Assembly (NCBI GenBank): GCA_916700875.1
Contig: CAKAKS010000031.1
Coordinates: 11,503,624-11,567,623 of the forward strand
From: Sebastes aleutianus
Taxonomy: Eukaryota; Chordata; Actinopteri; Perciformes; Sebastidae
Direction of reading: 5' to 3'
Length of the DNA stretch: 64,000 bases
This document shows positions 12,401 through 26,500 of this stretch, piece by piece. The notes beneath the pieces are model-generated. The model had not been told where the DNA came from, did not search any database, and worked only from the letters and a program-made list of their open reading frames with translations. Within the stretch, counting starts at the first letter, position 1. Every line of letters begins with the position of its first letter. Made by a program: the position numbers and the translations under genes.

Positions 12401-14511
12401 ACACTAATTTAATTTTTTAACATTTTTTTCCCCCTCTTTCATACACACACATTTAGTAAGTTGACTACATGTTCCCTCGTACCGTAGAGCTGCCAGACGC
12501 GGACCTTGTCTTCGTAGGGGAGGTCGTATTTCAGAGGGTCTCCTACAGGACCCTGGTAGTACGGTCTCATGATGGACTCTATGGCTGAGGTGTGGACCAG
12601 ACCGATGGCGTGACCGAACTCATGGACTGCAACCGCAAACAGATCCATCCCATGAGTGTCTGAAGGAGACAGAAGAGAAAAATACGAGTTCACATCATTT
12701 CTTATAATCTTTTACACATTATAAGAAAATGCAGACATGACAAGAAAGGGAAAGCAAAACAAACACAATCTAAACACAGTGCTAGTGAAACTGTGTGGAA
12801 CTGTTGCAACTTCTCAATGTATGCCACAGTAGTTTTAATCTTAACTTTCTTTAAAAAACTGAATATTTACTGGTTGGGAATGGGTGGTTAATGCTCAATC
12901 TGACTTTTCGAACAATTCTCCATTGAACAGTATAGATTATCTTCATCTTCATTATCTTCATAGAGAAGCAACAACTTGAGCAATACCTTTAACTTGAGTA
13001 TAATTTGGACACGACTCAGCATTGTGAGAGGTGGTGAACATATGTTACTATTGTGCCTTACAGTGGGGTTACTACAGAGAAACAACTGTGGTTCTACCAC
13101 TAATTAAAGACATAAGATGGTGACTTGTAATCATTTTTCTAAATGTGAGCATCAGAATCTTATGGCTTACAGATACGTGTATGGAATAAGTTGTAGTTTT
13201 AGGTAATGTGTGAAAGTGACCAAAGGCATGGTTCAAATGGTCAAACAAGTTGAATGCATTGTTTATGTTCAATATACTGTACGTTTGTGTATGTTATGTT
13301 GTTGTTAGGGCTGTCTATCGATTAAAATATTTAATTGTGATTAATCGTGTGATTGTTAATCATGATTAATCGTAAATTAATCACGCATTTTTTATCTGTT
13401 CAAAATGTACCTAAAGGGAAATTTGTCAAGTATTTAATACACTTATCAACACGGGAGTGGCCAAATATGTTTATGCTTTATGCAAACATATTATGGAAAT
13501 CAATTAACAACACAAAACAATGACAAATATTGTCCAGAAACCCTCACAGGTACTACATTTAGCATAAACAAATATGCTAAAATCATAACATGGCAAACTG
13601 CAGCCCAACAGGCAACAACAGCTGTCAGTGTGTCAGTGTGCTGACTTGACTATGACTTGCCCCAAACTGCATGTGATTATCATAAAGTGGGCATGTCTGT
13701 TAAGGGGAGACTTGTCGGTACCCAGAGAACCCCTTTTCATTCACATATCTTGAGGTCAGAGGTCAAGGGATCATGCAAGTTTTTCCCTTGCCAAAATTTA
13801 GCGTACGTTTGGAGCGTTATTTAACCTCCTTCGCGACAAGCTAGTATGACATTGGTAACAATGGATTCCTTAGGTTTTCCAGTTTCATAGCCCTAGTTTT
13901 TGTAAATGGCTTTTATAAAGACACAGTGGCCAGTCAGACCCAGTCACCAATGTGAATTTACTGTCTCTCCTAAATTGACCCTGCCAACCCCCTGTCGAGG
14001 TATTTTATCCCTTTTCAGCTCATCTGCTTATGGTGCAAATTAAGAGGCATGACAGACAGCTCAGGAGGCTTTGAGTGCTGTTAGGCATGTGGTGTAGTGA
14101 GATAACTATGGTAAAACTGCCTCGTCCCTCGGCTGGCAATCAAAACCTGAGTGCGGAGAGACACCTGAAGAGGCTGCAGGCTGTTAAAGCAACCTCCCCT
14201 CTATGTTCAGCAAGAAAAAAGAACGAAAAAAAGCCTCCCAAACTCTTTGTCTGACTCTGCCAAGCAAGACAAAACCTGGGCTTGGAGATTTAGATATGCA
14301 AAAATGTGGAGAGCTATAGCGTGTCAAGCCAAAGCTAGCTTAGAGTTCCTTGGTGGCTAGGCGGAAGTCTCTGCATTCAGTTAACCTAAGGTTTGCCCCA
14401 GCTTGGGACATGCACTCGTGCTTACAGTACCCAACTGGGGTATTCAGGAGGCAAATGCCAACTCTAATCTACAGGAGCACATGGTGCGGAGAGGAAAGGT
14501 GGACAAAAGGA

Positions 14512-14567
<56 letters not shown>

Positions 14568-17500
14568 AGCGGCTCAGAACAGAGTATGTACCATGTCATC
14601 ATATTCACGGTCCACGGGAGGCTGACAGAATGAACGTAATGCCTGTGGACAAAGTAGGAGCGGAGAGAATTGGGCGGATGAACCAGATTCATTTAGGAGG
14701 GCAGAAAGAGATAGTGAGGGACTTTTGTGTATCTCTACAGACTATTCAGTTCTTTTATATTTCAGGGGTTCAATCTTTATTCTGCTGGATTCACCAATGA
14801 GCCATTAAGTATCAACTTAAATGCCGTCATTGCATGATGCTAAAGATGGGAATTCATTTAGACCTTTAAACTCATCCATTCCCCCAGTCTTCAAAAAACT
14901 AGGATCACAGGATACCGTGGCTTTGATCATAGATGACCTTTAAGGCGTATGGCTAACTGAAAAACATCACACACCCTTCAGAGGATGCCCTGAAGTTTGC
15001 CTACAGGGCCAGTATGTTTCTGGAAGACTCAGGCAATGCGAGTCTGGAGAAACTTTGACAGCCTGGGAACTTATATAAGGAGAAAGCTGAAGACCAAACA
15101 CCTTCATTTCGGACCTCCCAGTCTCTTGGATTGCACCAGCTTCTCGCAATATCCCTTATACCCAATTCGTAGTAACTAAGCCAGTTTCAGACAAGTGATT
15201 TACTAAACCGTGTTGCACCTAGGGCGATTAATTCAATATGATTTATCGTCTTTAAATGTAATCGTATGAAATCAAATATCGAGATATTGTGATACACAAT
15301 TATTATTGAGGATAACAAGCACATTAACTCAAATTTCTCAGAAAATGTGAATTGATAAGAATTCTGTTGATGAGAATACCCCAATGTAGTGAAAAAGTAA
15401 AATGAAAAAAAAAACACTTTTAATTTGTCAAGTGTTTAATTCACACAGGAATATACAAACATAGGCTTTACTATGTGGTTATTTCATACAAACTATTTAT
15501 GTATTGAATTACCAACAAACATGCTATACCGTGATATATATCGTTACTGATATATAAAATGACTAGGGCTGTCAATCGATTAAAATATTCAATCAGGACT
15601 AATCACGATTAATTGCAAATTAATCACACGTTTTCTATTTGTTGTAGAAAAAAATGTACCTTAAAGGAAGATTTGTCAAGTATTTAATACTCTTAGCATG
15701 GGTGTGGACAAATATGCTTTCTTTATGCAAATGTAATTTTTATATTTTTTATTGGAAATCAATTAACAACACAAAAAAATTACGAATATTGTCCAGTAGT
15801 AGGACTATTCATTAAGTTTTAGATTGAGTGGGAAAAATGTAAATATGCTAACCTATCTGGGTCATACTGTATATTAGCAAACTAACGTTAGATATGTCAG
15901 TTGTTGTGTTAGCTGTGCAACAGTTGCATCTAGCAGTTATAAGGTGCAAAAATTTAGTAAAAACTAATTTGTGTGGTCCAACTAATTTAAATTTAGTGAT
16001 GTGTAAATCTCAAACAGTGAAACAACACAAATCTGTGACAAGACATAATCTGAAGGCTTCAAGTTCCTCGAAAGTACAATCTTCCTTTGGGACCGCTAAA
16101 TCACCAAGAAGGCTCATCAGATGGGATGATGATTCATGCAACAGCATACAATGACAGTGGTGCGTGGGCCACACGCCAACATCCAGTCCAGCACTACGCA
16201 AAAACACTGCTCTCACGGGATGAGACCAGACAAATAAGTGACTAACCAGAGATCGTTGCCAACAACTTCTTCATCATCCAAAATATCTTTGCCACTCCAG
16301 GCCCAAGAAGCTGGCATCCAACATCATTACCAACCTCCTCCACGCACACCGTCCAAACTCTACTTCCAGGAAGCAACTCGGGATAATTGGAGCCGAAACA
16401 GCCAGCCAGGCACAAGAACAGCTTCTTCCCCCTGAGCAGTGCTCTTCATCAATACATCTGCTTCTCCCCCAAAAAACTGGTACACAGAATAGATAACAGC
16501 ACCGTAGCAGTCACTGTCTCTCTAGCGAAAAACACTGTCCTTAATCAATGACTTTACAGATACTTAAAGTTGCATTTCACACTATGTTCCAGTTGAGAAT
16601 CCTTTTGACTTGGTTTGCTCAAGGTTTCTTCCATTTTTTGGGAGTCTTCCTCACAGACAACGGAGGGTTAGAGTTGGTGGTGCTACTTTTTACTGTATAT
16701 ATCCTTAACACAATAGAGTATAAAGTTTCATGTTGTTGTATTAGTTTTTTCTCTGCATTCAAACTTAACTGCATTTTGTATTTATAACTATTTCAAGTGC
16801 AGTATTCTCTAAAGTTGTATCTGTTTGTTGTTGTTTTCATAACTATTGAAGAAACTTGTCAAGGCTTTCAGTGGCAATATCAGCTGTGGCAAAATAAATC
16901 TCGCCACTCAGTCCTCCCTCCACTTCCCTATTCAGATGGCAAAGGCAAACAATTATTAGCCTGCATACAAGAATGTTAATTTGAAATTGGCAAACTGAAT
17001 AATGGGCCTTGGACAACCTTGTGTTACACATAATTAATCAGTTTATGTTGTGGCTACGTCATTCTTCTTCAGCTCTGTCAAAATTAAGTTGACAGGGATT
17101 TACTGAGGTAAACATTCGACATGTAGGGGATTTTTTTTCCATCTCTGTTAAGCTTCAATAGCTTCCTTTGAGGAACCAAAACAAAACAAAAAAACATGGT
17201 ATAAAAGCAAAGGTTTCTCTACATTGTACATATCTCACAACACAAGTTGAACTGGCTGTGTACCCACTACTGTGGCACGTATATTTATTGTGTCAGATCT
17301 TATACAGTCTGATGAAATCACCTTGGCTTATACAAACCCTCCGGTGCTCTAGGTAAGGAGCATTTGTTGTGCGCTGAATACAGTGTGCAGTCAAGGGCTC
17401 CATCTATTGTTATGCAGGTTGATGTAACTGCTCTGGCCTCCACTTGGCTAAACTTCAACAAGGACAAAAAGCAAATACTCAAAAGTTAGCCTTTACATTT

Positions 17501-20500
17501 GATGGGGATCCTTGTAATGCTGTCGCCTGTGATTACAGCACCTTTGCTTGTGTTTATTTATCTTAAAGGGGACATATAATGAAAAAAACAACATGTTTTC
17601 TGTGCTTGTGCACATACAATTGGAGTGCCTACGAACTCACACATTGTGAAATAAGACAACCCAGTCATTTGTTTGTGATTCAACAAGCCATTCAGATTTG
17701 GCTCCCTTTCCTATGTCACATGCAAGCTCATTACAATATATCACCCACAGCTTGAGTACAACCTTTGCAAAGGAGCCATATTTTTCTCACAAGCCATTCA
17801 GAGCAGACTGGGCTTTTTTTTGGGAGGGGGTCTTAAAGAGACAGGCGCTAAAACAAAGTGTTTGAGACAGAGGGGGAATACAGGTTTATTCAGACAGACA
17901 GTATGAGAAAAAAAAGTATGCGTTTTTTGAACATTAAAGCATTTAAACATGTTCTAGGAAACCCAAAAATACAAGTTTGACCCCTGAAAATGAGCATGAT
18001 ATGTCCCGTTTAACTGTAAAAATGCAGAAAGGTTTTGTCATTTGACATTATTATGTTATTATACTATATATTATTATTACTGTTTTTTTTATTTCAGGTT
18101 CATTAATGCAAATATTACAATAATTCCAATAGTTTCTTTTATTTGAATCATACCGGTGCACCTGAAACGCAGAGAGATACTATTTACAAGTTCTCTGTTA
18201 CTTTCTTTAAGTAAAAGTATAAATGCATAAACAATTCAGCAATCGTTTAAGCACACATTTTCTTTCTGTCATTACTCCTTGGTACGGGTCACACGAGTAT
18301 AATCCCTTCCTGATATCTCCTGCATGCTCAGTGAGCCCTAACAGAGCTCTGTGTTTACATGCTTATCCACTGGAGGTACGTGAACAAAGCTCAGTATTAT
18401 ATTGTGTAAACTCGTCGATACTGCAAGTCTGTCCACTGGCACAGTTGTTCAAATTTAACACGAGTCACCCCAAGAAAGCTAATGGTTGTGTTGCCTCATA
18501 TTTCATCCAAATTCATTAGACGAAGACATATATGTTTTAACAAAGATAAATTGAACTCGATTGATCAGTTCATGTCATATTTACTTCATTTTGGAGGAAA
18601 GGCAAACCCAAAATAACTTAGGTAAAGTTTAGTGGATAAGGTTCCATGTTGCAGTACCGTTTCACTCTGTCCTCCTCTCGTCCGTACCTGTTCTAACTTT
18701 GAGGTTTGTTTATTGTCTCTGGATTCTGATCCTGTTGCTATTTTTTGTGTCTGTACTATTTTGCAGCATTATTTGCTGTTTTTTTTACAGTTTTCTTTTC
18801 TGTATTGTACTTGAATAATTTGTTATTGTCTGCTCTGTTATAGCCAGCATCAGTCTGGAAATGCGATGGTGTGAAACCCGGGCCAAGGGCAAGACGTGAC
18901 GTGATATAAAAGGGTGGGTTTAAAGACAAAACTTTAAATTACACTTTCAGCAATGCTCTATATACAGTATAAGTAACATGTAACAACACGATGTTTAGGA
19001 CTGCAACTAACGATTATTTTCATTGTCGAATAATCTGTAGATTGTTTTCTTGATTAATCGATTAGTTGTTTGGTCTATAAAATGTCAGAAAGTTGAGAAA
19101 AATGTTGATCAGTGTTTCCCAAAGCCCAAGATGATGTCCTCAGATGTTTTGTCCACAACCCAAAGATATTCGGTTTACTGTCATAAACGAGTAAAGAAAC
19201 CAGGAAATAGTCACATTTAAGAAGCTGGAATCAGAGAATTTTGACTTTTTTTTTTCCCTAAAAAATGACTAAGACCGATTAGCAAATTAATTGCTGATTC
19301 ATTTCATAGTTGACAACTTATCGATTAATCGTTGCAGCTCTAAGGATGTTGTCTAATTTCTATTATTCTCCCCATAGATCAATGACTCTGCCATGTTCCT
19401 TGCACTTTTAGAGGCTGTAACTGGGGGATATATTGGCAAAAATTGGAATATAACATTAATAAGTATGTTTTCTTTAGTGTATGATATATAATAAGAATAA
19501 CAAAAATAAACAATTGTTATTTTTTTGCCAAATCCTGCACACTGCACCTTTAATTGTTCCTTACAGATTATAAACTACAGAATTTTAAATGTTTACATAC
19601 CTGAGAAGAAACCACATATCCTGCACATTGTCGGTCACTTGCACTCTTTTATTTTGTAGCAAAGTTTTGGTTGGTTACATTCAAAGTGAATACTCACACT
19701 TGACTGGGGTCACGCTAATACAGTGTGTATTATCTGATAAGAAGTTTAAGTGAATAATAATATAGCAGCATTCAACTGTTCAATCTGCCAACCATGTCTT
19801 TTTTGTGTTTCTCTTGCAGAGGAAGACAAAGACATAAACAACACAAAAGGATGCACACACAAAAAAATGAATGTTATAAAAAAATTCACCTGCTTAATGA
19901 TGCTTTTGTTTTACTCAGGGTAATCAGTTTGCCGGAGCAGATTGCTGGCAGAGTGCTAATTAATAGAAGCAATCTGCTGCCTGTCAAAACAAAAAACAGC
20001 ACTTCCAGACCTCCGCTTATTTGATCTCGCCGACAGTCCGCCCTCTCACAACTCCTAATGGACGCCGGAACCATCAATCACACAGCGGGGGTGAACCAGT
20101 CCGCTAAATGTGGCGCTTAATATTCCACTATTCAGCATCATCATACACATTAGGAGATGGCCTTGGCGGACCCAGATTTAGGGTCCCGCTGAGAACAATG
20201 CACCGGGAGACGGGGGGAGGGAATTAGCGAAGGCAATTACTCAGCTACGGATTTGTCTGATAAGGTTCATTTTTCTAAAGACGATTACATAGCTCCGCAA
20301 TCTGCTGAAGCACCAACATTCACTTTTTACCCTCTGGGCTGACCTAACAAGTTTACATCTTCTCAAGGGATTAGCGCGCTTTTGAAAAAAAGTTGCTAAG
20401 AACAACAATTTATGAATCTGATAGCTTTGTGGGAGCAGAGCGGATGCCGGGCGGGACTTAACGTCGTCCCGCTTTAAAAAGGCAAGACGACATGTGGAAG

Positions 20501-23500
20501 CAGTGATACTGACATGCAGCTAGAGACGAGTTGATGATGCTGGGGGAGGATGTTGTGAGATAGCAGCAAGGTGAGGCTGGCAGAGTGTGACTTGGAGAAA
20601 TTAAGAGTTGTTTAATTAACTTTTTCCCCCCCCCCTACGCCTCAGTGCGCCAGTCTGGCAGCCTCAGAGTGGGAGAAACTCGATGGCTTAACAAAGCATT
20701 ATAATCCAGAGGTGAGCTGAACACTCCCGACACCACAGAGGAAGAGAGAAGGTATGTGGCTATCTTCGGGGAGCTGATTAAACATTTTGAGGAGAGTTTT
20801 TTGAGGGGATTCATCACAGCTGCGGAAAGAGGCATCCTTGAAAATAGGAACGTCCAACCAGGGATGATGATTCACAGAATCGACCTGTATTTCCTCCCAC
20901 ATCGAAGGCCACTTTACTGTACAAACACAACGGGTACCATCGTCCTTGAATTATTTATGGCTGGCAAAATCAACATCATCTTTAACCCCTTAAAACTCTG
21001 ACGGCCTGCTGGCGGGCCCCGGGTGCTATTCTGTCTTTCAGAGGTTGTAGCGGGCTCAGTTTTCAAGGTAGAGGGAAGATACTATGTGAAACTAGAAAAA
21101 CCTAAGGAATCCATTGGTACCAACCATGTCATGTTAGCTTGTCGGGAAGAACGATACATAACGCAACAAAGTTACGCATAATTTTGGCGAGGAAAAACTA
21201 GCATGGCCACTTTCAAAAGGAGTCCCTTGACCTCTGACCTCAAGATATGTGAATGAAAATGGGTTTTATGGGCTATTTTACTGGTTTAGTCTTCAGTAGA
21301 AATGTCTTAAATACAATTTGTACTTGACCTTAGTAGTTGTTATAACCTGTGAATATTGGAGAGCACTATGATGGAGGCAGAAAAATAAATTAGCGTCATA
21401 TAGACGGGGGTCACACGTCTGACCGCTCCCTCCTTCACTGCCCTGCTTCAATTAACCAAACCCACATACATGCAGCTGTTCCTAATCCCCCCCCAAACAC
21501 ACACTCAGGCTACACTACAGCATCCTCTGCCTGTCCTGCCACTGCTCCGGCCTGGTGGGAGGTCTAATTGGAGCAGACTGAGCTGCTGTCCTGTAACATA
21601 TGGCTCACAGCCCCGACAGCAGAAAACAAAGGAGGGAGACCCACACAGGTCCCGGCCCCATCACAGACTCACCAGCTGGGATAGACAGACAAACACACAC
21701 AAAGACAACACACATCCTCTAAGCTGGATCCTTCTGTTGAGGTTTAATCCCAAACATGAGGTCAAAATGCACCATAGGGCTCTTGGTCTTTCTACAGACC
21801 TTTTCTTGCGAGACAATAGTTGAAACAGAATGAAACAGTGTTAACCTGGCATGTGGATACCATGTTAAACAAAACCAATTTTAGACCGTGCGATAAGAGA
21901 TTTTGAACGCACAAAATATTTGTCGTTTTCTGCTTGGCTACCACATTCTTACTAATGAAGAAAACAATGAACATCTAACCTTTCTGATCCCAACTCCCCA
22001 CGTTACACGCACACTTCCTTTTTGGCTCAGCTATCTGAGAGTTAAAACAGTTACTAAGAAACCAAGCATGCATTTGTTTCAACACCTCAAATTCATTTAG
22101 GAGGATCATAATACTAAATCAAATCCGTCCTTCAGATCTTTGATATCAGACAAGACCTTTTGGTCTCACAAAATATCAGCTCTTTTGCAACAGAGCGGAA
22201 CTTTTTGGTCCTGCTTATTGTCTGTGACAAGCGAATAACCGTCTGCACACTAAATGACAAAGTGAAGTGGGGATCAGAGCTCCTGATATTACAAGAAAAA
22301 TCTGACAGCAGCACTGTGACAATCACATTACACCAAGGACACATAACTAGCTAATTAACACATGCTCCATGGCATCCAAATACTACAGTTGCAGGCTTGT
22401 TTCAATGGTCTACAAATGGCAACTTTTTTCAGAACCCAGCAACATCAAATAAAGCACTGGTGCATGAACTGTAACCGAGCTCTGTTTCTCACAGTGTATT
22501 GCACAAGATAATGTACACATAACGCTGGAAATCATACAGTGAGTGTATAGGCCTGCTGTCATTGCGTCTGTGTGGCAAAATCACTCATATTGTAAAGTGC
22601 AGCTGCTGCTTAAGATACTGCTTGCTTACAGATTTCTCTCCGTTTTGCTTCCAGCTTCGGAAGAGCTGTTCACGTCAGGTTTTGTCATGAATTCATCTTT
22701 CATCTGGGAATTACTCTATTTGGGATGTCGGAGGGTGAGGTGAGAAAAGAGGTGTAGTGAGAAATAGGTATAAGCTGCCAAGTCATGCAATTCTCTTTTC
22801 TACTGGAAGGAAAAAAAATAGCTTCACTTGGAGACAGAGGAGGAGTAATGGCAGAGCTCACATATCACAAACTTCTGGTAGTGTACCCATTCATGTCTTG
22901 GCTGCGGGGACTTTTCAGCAGATGATGGTATATACAGTACAGTACAGCATGGCTGTGGCTATCACAGCAGTAACATACTCTACCCCTGCTTAGGTGCTAT
23001 TTACAATTCTATAGAAACAAAGGTAAAATACGGACAGCAAGTTCCTAGCTTTAGGAAAAACATCATGGTTGGCCTTAAAATAAATGCGTAAGTCAAGTAA
23101 AAAACTTATGGAAAAAAAAACCTAACATCACTACGGAACATGTCACAAACGTCACTAACATAACTTACAAAACAAATCACTGGTCTCAAACACCGGTCTC
23201 CTGGTTGAGCTGGTTGAAAGTGTTGTGTTTTTTGGAGCCATCCACCTCCCCTCGCGCCTGCCTTTTGCAGTCTTTTTCCACTTTTATTCTTCGTCACTAC
23301 ATTGCAGTCAGTACAGACTACATGGCGTGAAAATGACAAGCCAAAAGCATTCTTATTACACGCTTTTGATTATGATTATCATAAAGTGGGCATGTCTGTA
23401 AAGGGGAGACTTGTGGGTACCCATACAAGCCGTTTTCATTCACATATCTTGAGGTTAGAGGTCAAGGGACCCTTTTGAAAATGGACATGCCAGTTTTTCC

Positions 23501-26500
23501 TCGCCAAAATTTAGTGCAAGTTTGGAGCGTTATTTAGACCCCTTCACAATACAAATCACAATTCAACAATATTTGTAACTTTCTGAAACAGACAATCCGA
23601 CAAGGATGCCCACTTCATGCAGTGATTGACCAGGTGTGCGGTGAACTTCTTTACAGACTAATTTCTGTCACTTTCTGTCTGTATAACGAAGTGCAGCACT
23701 TTAACTGTCTTTGAGGAGAGACCTCTTAACTGCATCTGGACCTCTCCAAGTGACAGTCGATAATAAATCATTTTTGTGGGGCTTTACTGTGAGATAAAAC
23801 CAATAACCTAAAATTCTAACAACCCTTTTGCTCATTTGTTTAGCTTATCAGCCTACGTGTATCACTTTGACATTACATAAACCGTATGCAAATATCTATT
23901 TTAGCTCCGTGCTAAATGTACTCGCTCAGGATTACACCCTCAAGACACTGACTTGTCTAGCAAAACCGTTCACTTTATCAGCCAGCCTATAACACAGCCC
24001 GATTTCATTTTGCTCCACAGTGCTGCATGTTGTTTCTGTTTTTGTATCCTAGACTGATGGACCAACATATAGTGCGTTAGCTTCTGCTCGCTGCAGAAGG
24101 GTCAACTTTTTCTGAAGATAACACTATCAAAACATGTTGCCATGCATTCTTGCTTATGTTTTGAATTTAACTGCAAATAATCTATAATCTTCATGCCAGC
24201 GTTGTTTAGTACTGCACGATTATGGCCAAAATTATAATCATGATTATTTTGATCAATACTGAGATCACAAATATTGATCATGGCAAAATACTTTTATTGC
24301 AATTTCATATTAAAAAAAACAGACCTCTGCTCTCTCTTCCATGTTGTGCATTCCAACCGTCAAAAATTCCAAATATTATCCTTTTACTTAGTTATTGTCA
24401 TCTATGGTGTTATTTGCATAAAAACACACAATTCAAATGATTAGGAAATACATTTTTGTATTTTTATTTAAATATTTGCTTTGATTAAAAGCAAAGCAAA
24501 ATCTTGGCATTAGTAGTTCTAATTATTATTATTATAAGCTACTAAGAGCTTATGTTTGGAAGTTAAACAGTTAATAATTCCCTCTCTTTATTGCTATAAA
24601 AACATCTCCTTCAAACAACTGGATTTATTCAAGTTTCTCGCCAAAAAGTACATTTTACAAGATTAAATCTGAACGCATCATGATAGAGTTATAATTTACC
24701 ATCACCCAATATTTTTTTTTCCATTTCTCATTTTTACTGAGTAGAGCTTGAACGCACCACAATGTGCTCCATGCTGTCGGCAGACGAGCTGGTCACTGCG
24801 ACTACTCTGAGCAGCATCAGGGGAATAAATTACAATCTAATACGATTTTGATTACGTTACTTGTTGCAAATGTTTTAAGGTTGCTCCTCCACTTCTTATT
24901 TTGGACTTGCAGTTGTGACAAATTGAAGCTTTACTGTATGTCTTCTTCACTCACATAAAAGAACTTCCACACCGACGACATGTGTGTGTGACGTTACGGA
25001 CTGTGCGGCTGTGTGCCAACATAAAACCATCATGTGGCGGCGGCACATGTGTGTGTGACCGGCAAAAAACGGATATACGAGAATGCTGAAACCCGGCCGG
25101 CTTTGATCGGATATTGATTGACGGTGCATCTCAAGCTGTTAGTTTATGAAGCACTTGATTTGTGCAGCAGATTTTTCTATGAGTGGAGCTTTTTAAACGT
25201 CAATATAACAGTCAATCATATTCATCTAATTGTGGGAAGCCAAAATCATTATAGCGATTAATATTCAATGAATTGTGCAGCCCTAGCATCTTGGCATGAA
25301 TTTGAAGCCTTTGTTGCAGTGTAATTGAATAACGATTAATTGCTCAAAAGGGTTTAGATTTGTTAGACCTGGTAAAGTACTAGAGCTGAGCAGGTCTCCC
25401 TCATCCGACAACACCGTCACTGGTTAAGTGGACCTTGAGTTGGGCTTGCTGTGTCGTACCAGTATGAACTTCCACGCCTTGACTTAGTTTGGAAACTTGT
25501 GAGAGACGTTTTAGCCAAATATTTCCCACATCATCTCTATCTCTCCTCTCATAATGTTTCCCTCTCTCCTCTGCTGTCCATCCATCTTTCAAAAAAGAAG
25601 GGATGAATGGAGGTACTGAGCAGAGGAGAGAGGAAGGGCATTTTTAAATCGAGCCATCCAGATGAAAGGAGGACTAAAGAAAGCAAGTCAGAAAAAGAGG
25701 AGAGTTAATGATTTATGTTGTCATTCGTGTGACCGCACTGAGACAGCCTCTGCCTGACGATGCATTCAGTACGACTAGATCACTCCATCCGCTCATTTCA
25801 TCCGGATGAGTGGACCTATACTGCTCCCCTGCCCTTTCCTGCTTGCCACCTCCCTCCCTCCTTCCCTCCTTTTTTTTTTTTTTTTTAAAAAGCAAAGGAC
25901 AGCAGGGAGTAATGAAGATGATGCTGAGCGACAAGACCGCCAAGGTTTAGAGAATGCGACGATTTGGTCACATTTTTTTTTTCGAAAAATGGTCCTGCTG
26001 GGCCACCAACAATTTAATTTGCACCAGTGTGAAGACACACACATACCGCAACGAGTCTGGAATTCGCAATTATTCACAAAATAACAAGGACACAGACAGT
26101 TCTGCAGAAGTGCAAAGAGGAGGCGGGTGAATGATGACGTCTGCAGAGAGGACAGATATTGTATTGTGTGAGTGACTGAATGTATGAAAGGGTGGTGTGC
26201 GTAAGAGTGTGTGGGGGGGCTTACTTTCTAAAGCCAAAACACCAAAGCACTGCGCTGTGTTTTCCACAGCTGTCAAAGAATAACGGATATTTCTAATATA
26301 AGCTCATCTATTTTTGATTGGCAGAACTGATTGAATTCCATTTAGAGCCGCTGTCATCCTGTCCTCATTTCAAACTCGCAGATCTCCCTCAGCGGGTAAT
26401 CAAGCTCTTTCCAAACTGTTTGATGAAAGTAATTTGGCCAGATCATTCAGGATAACGCTGCATAAAGCAATCTATTAGCCCCACACAGCTCAAAGCAAAA

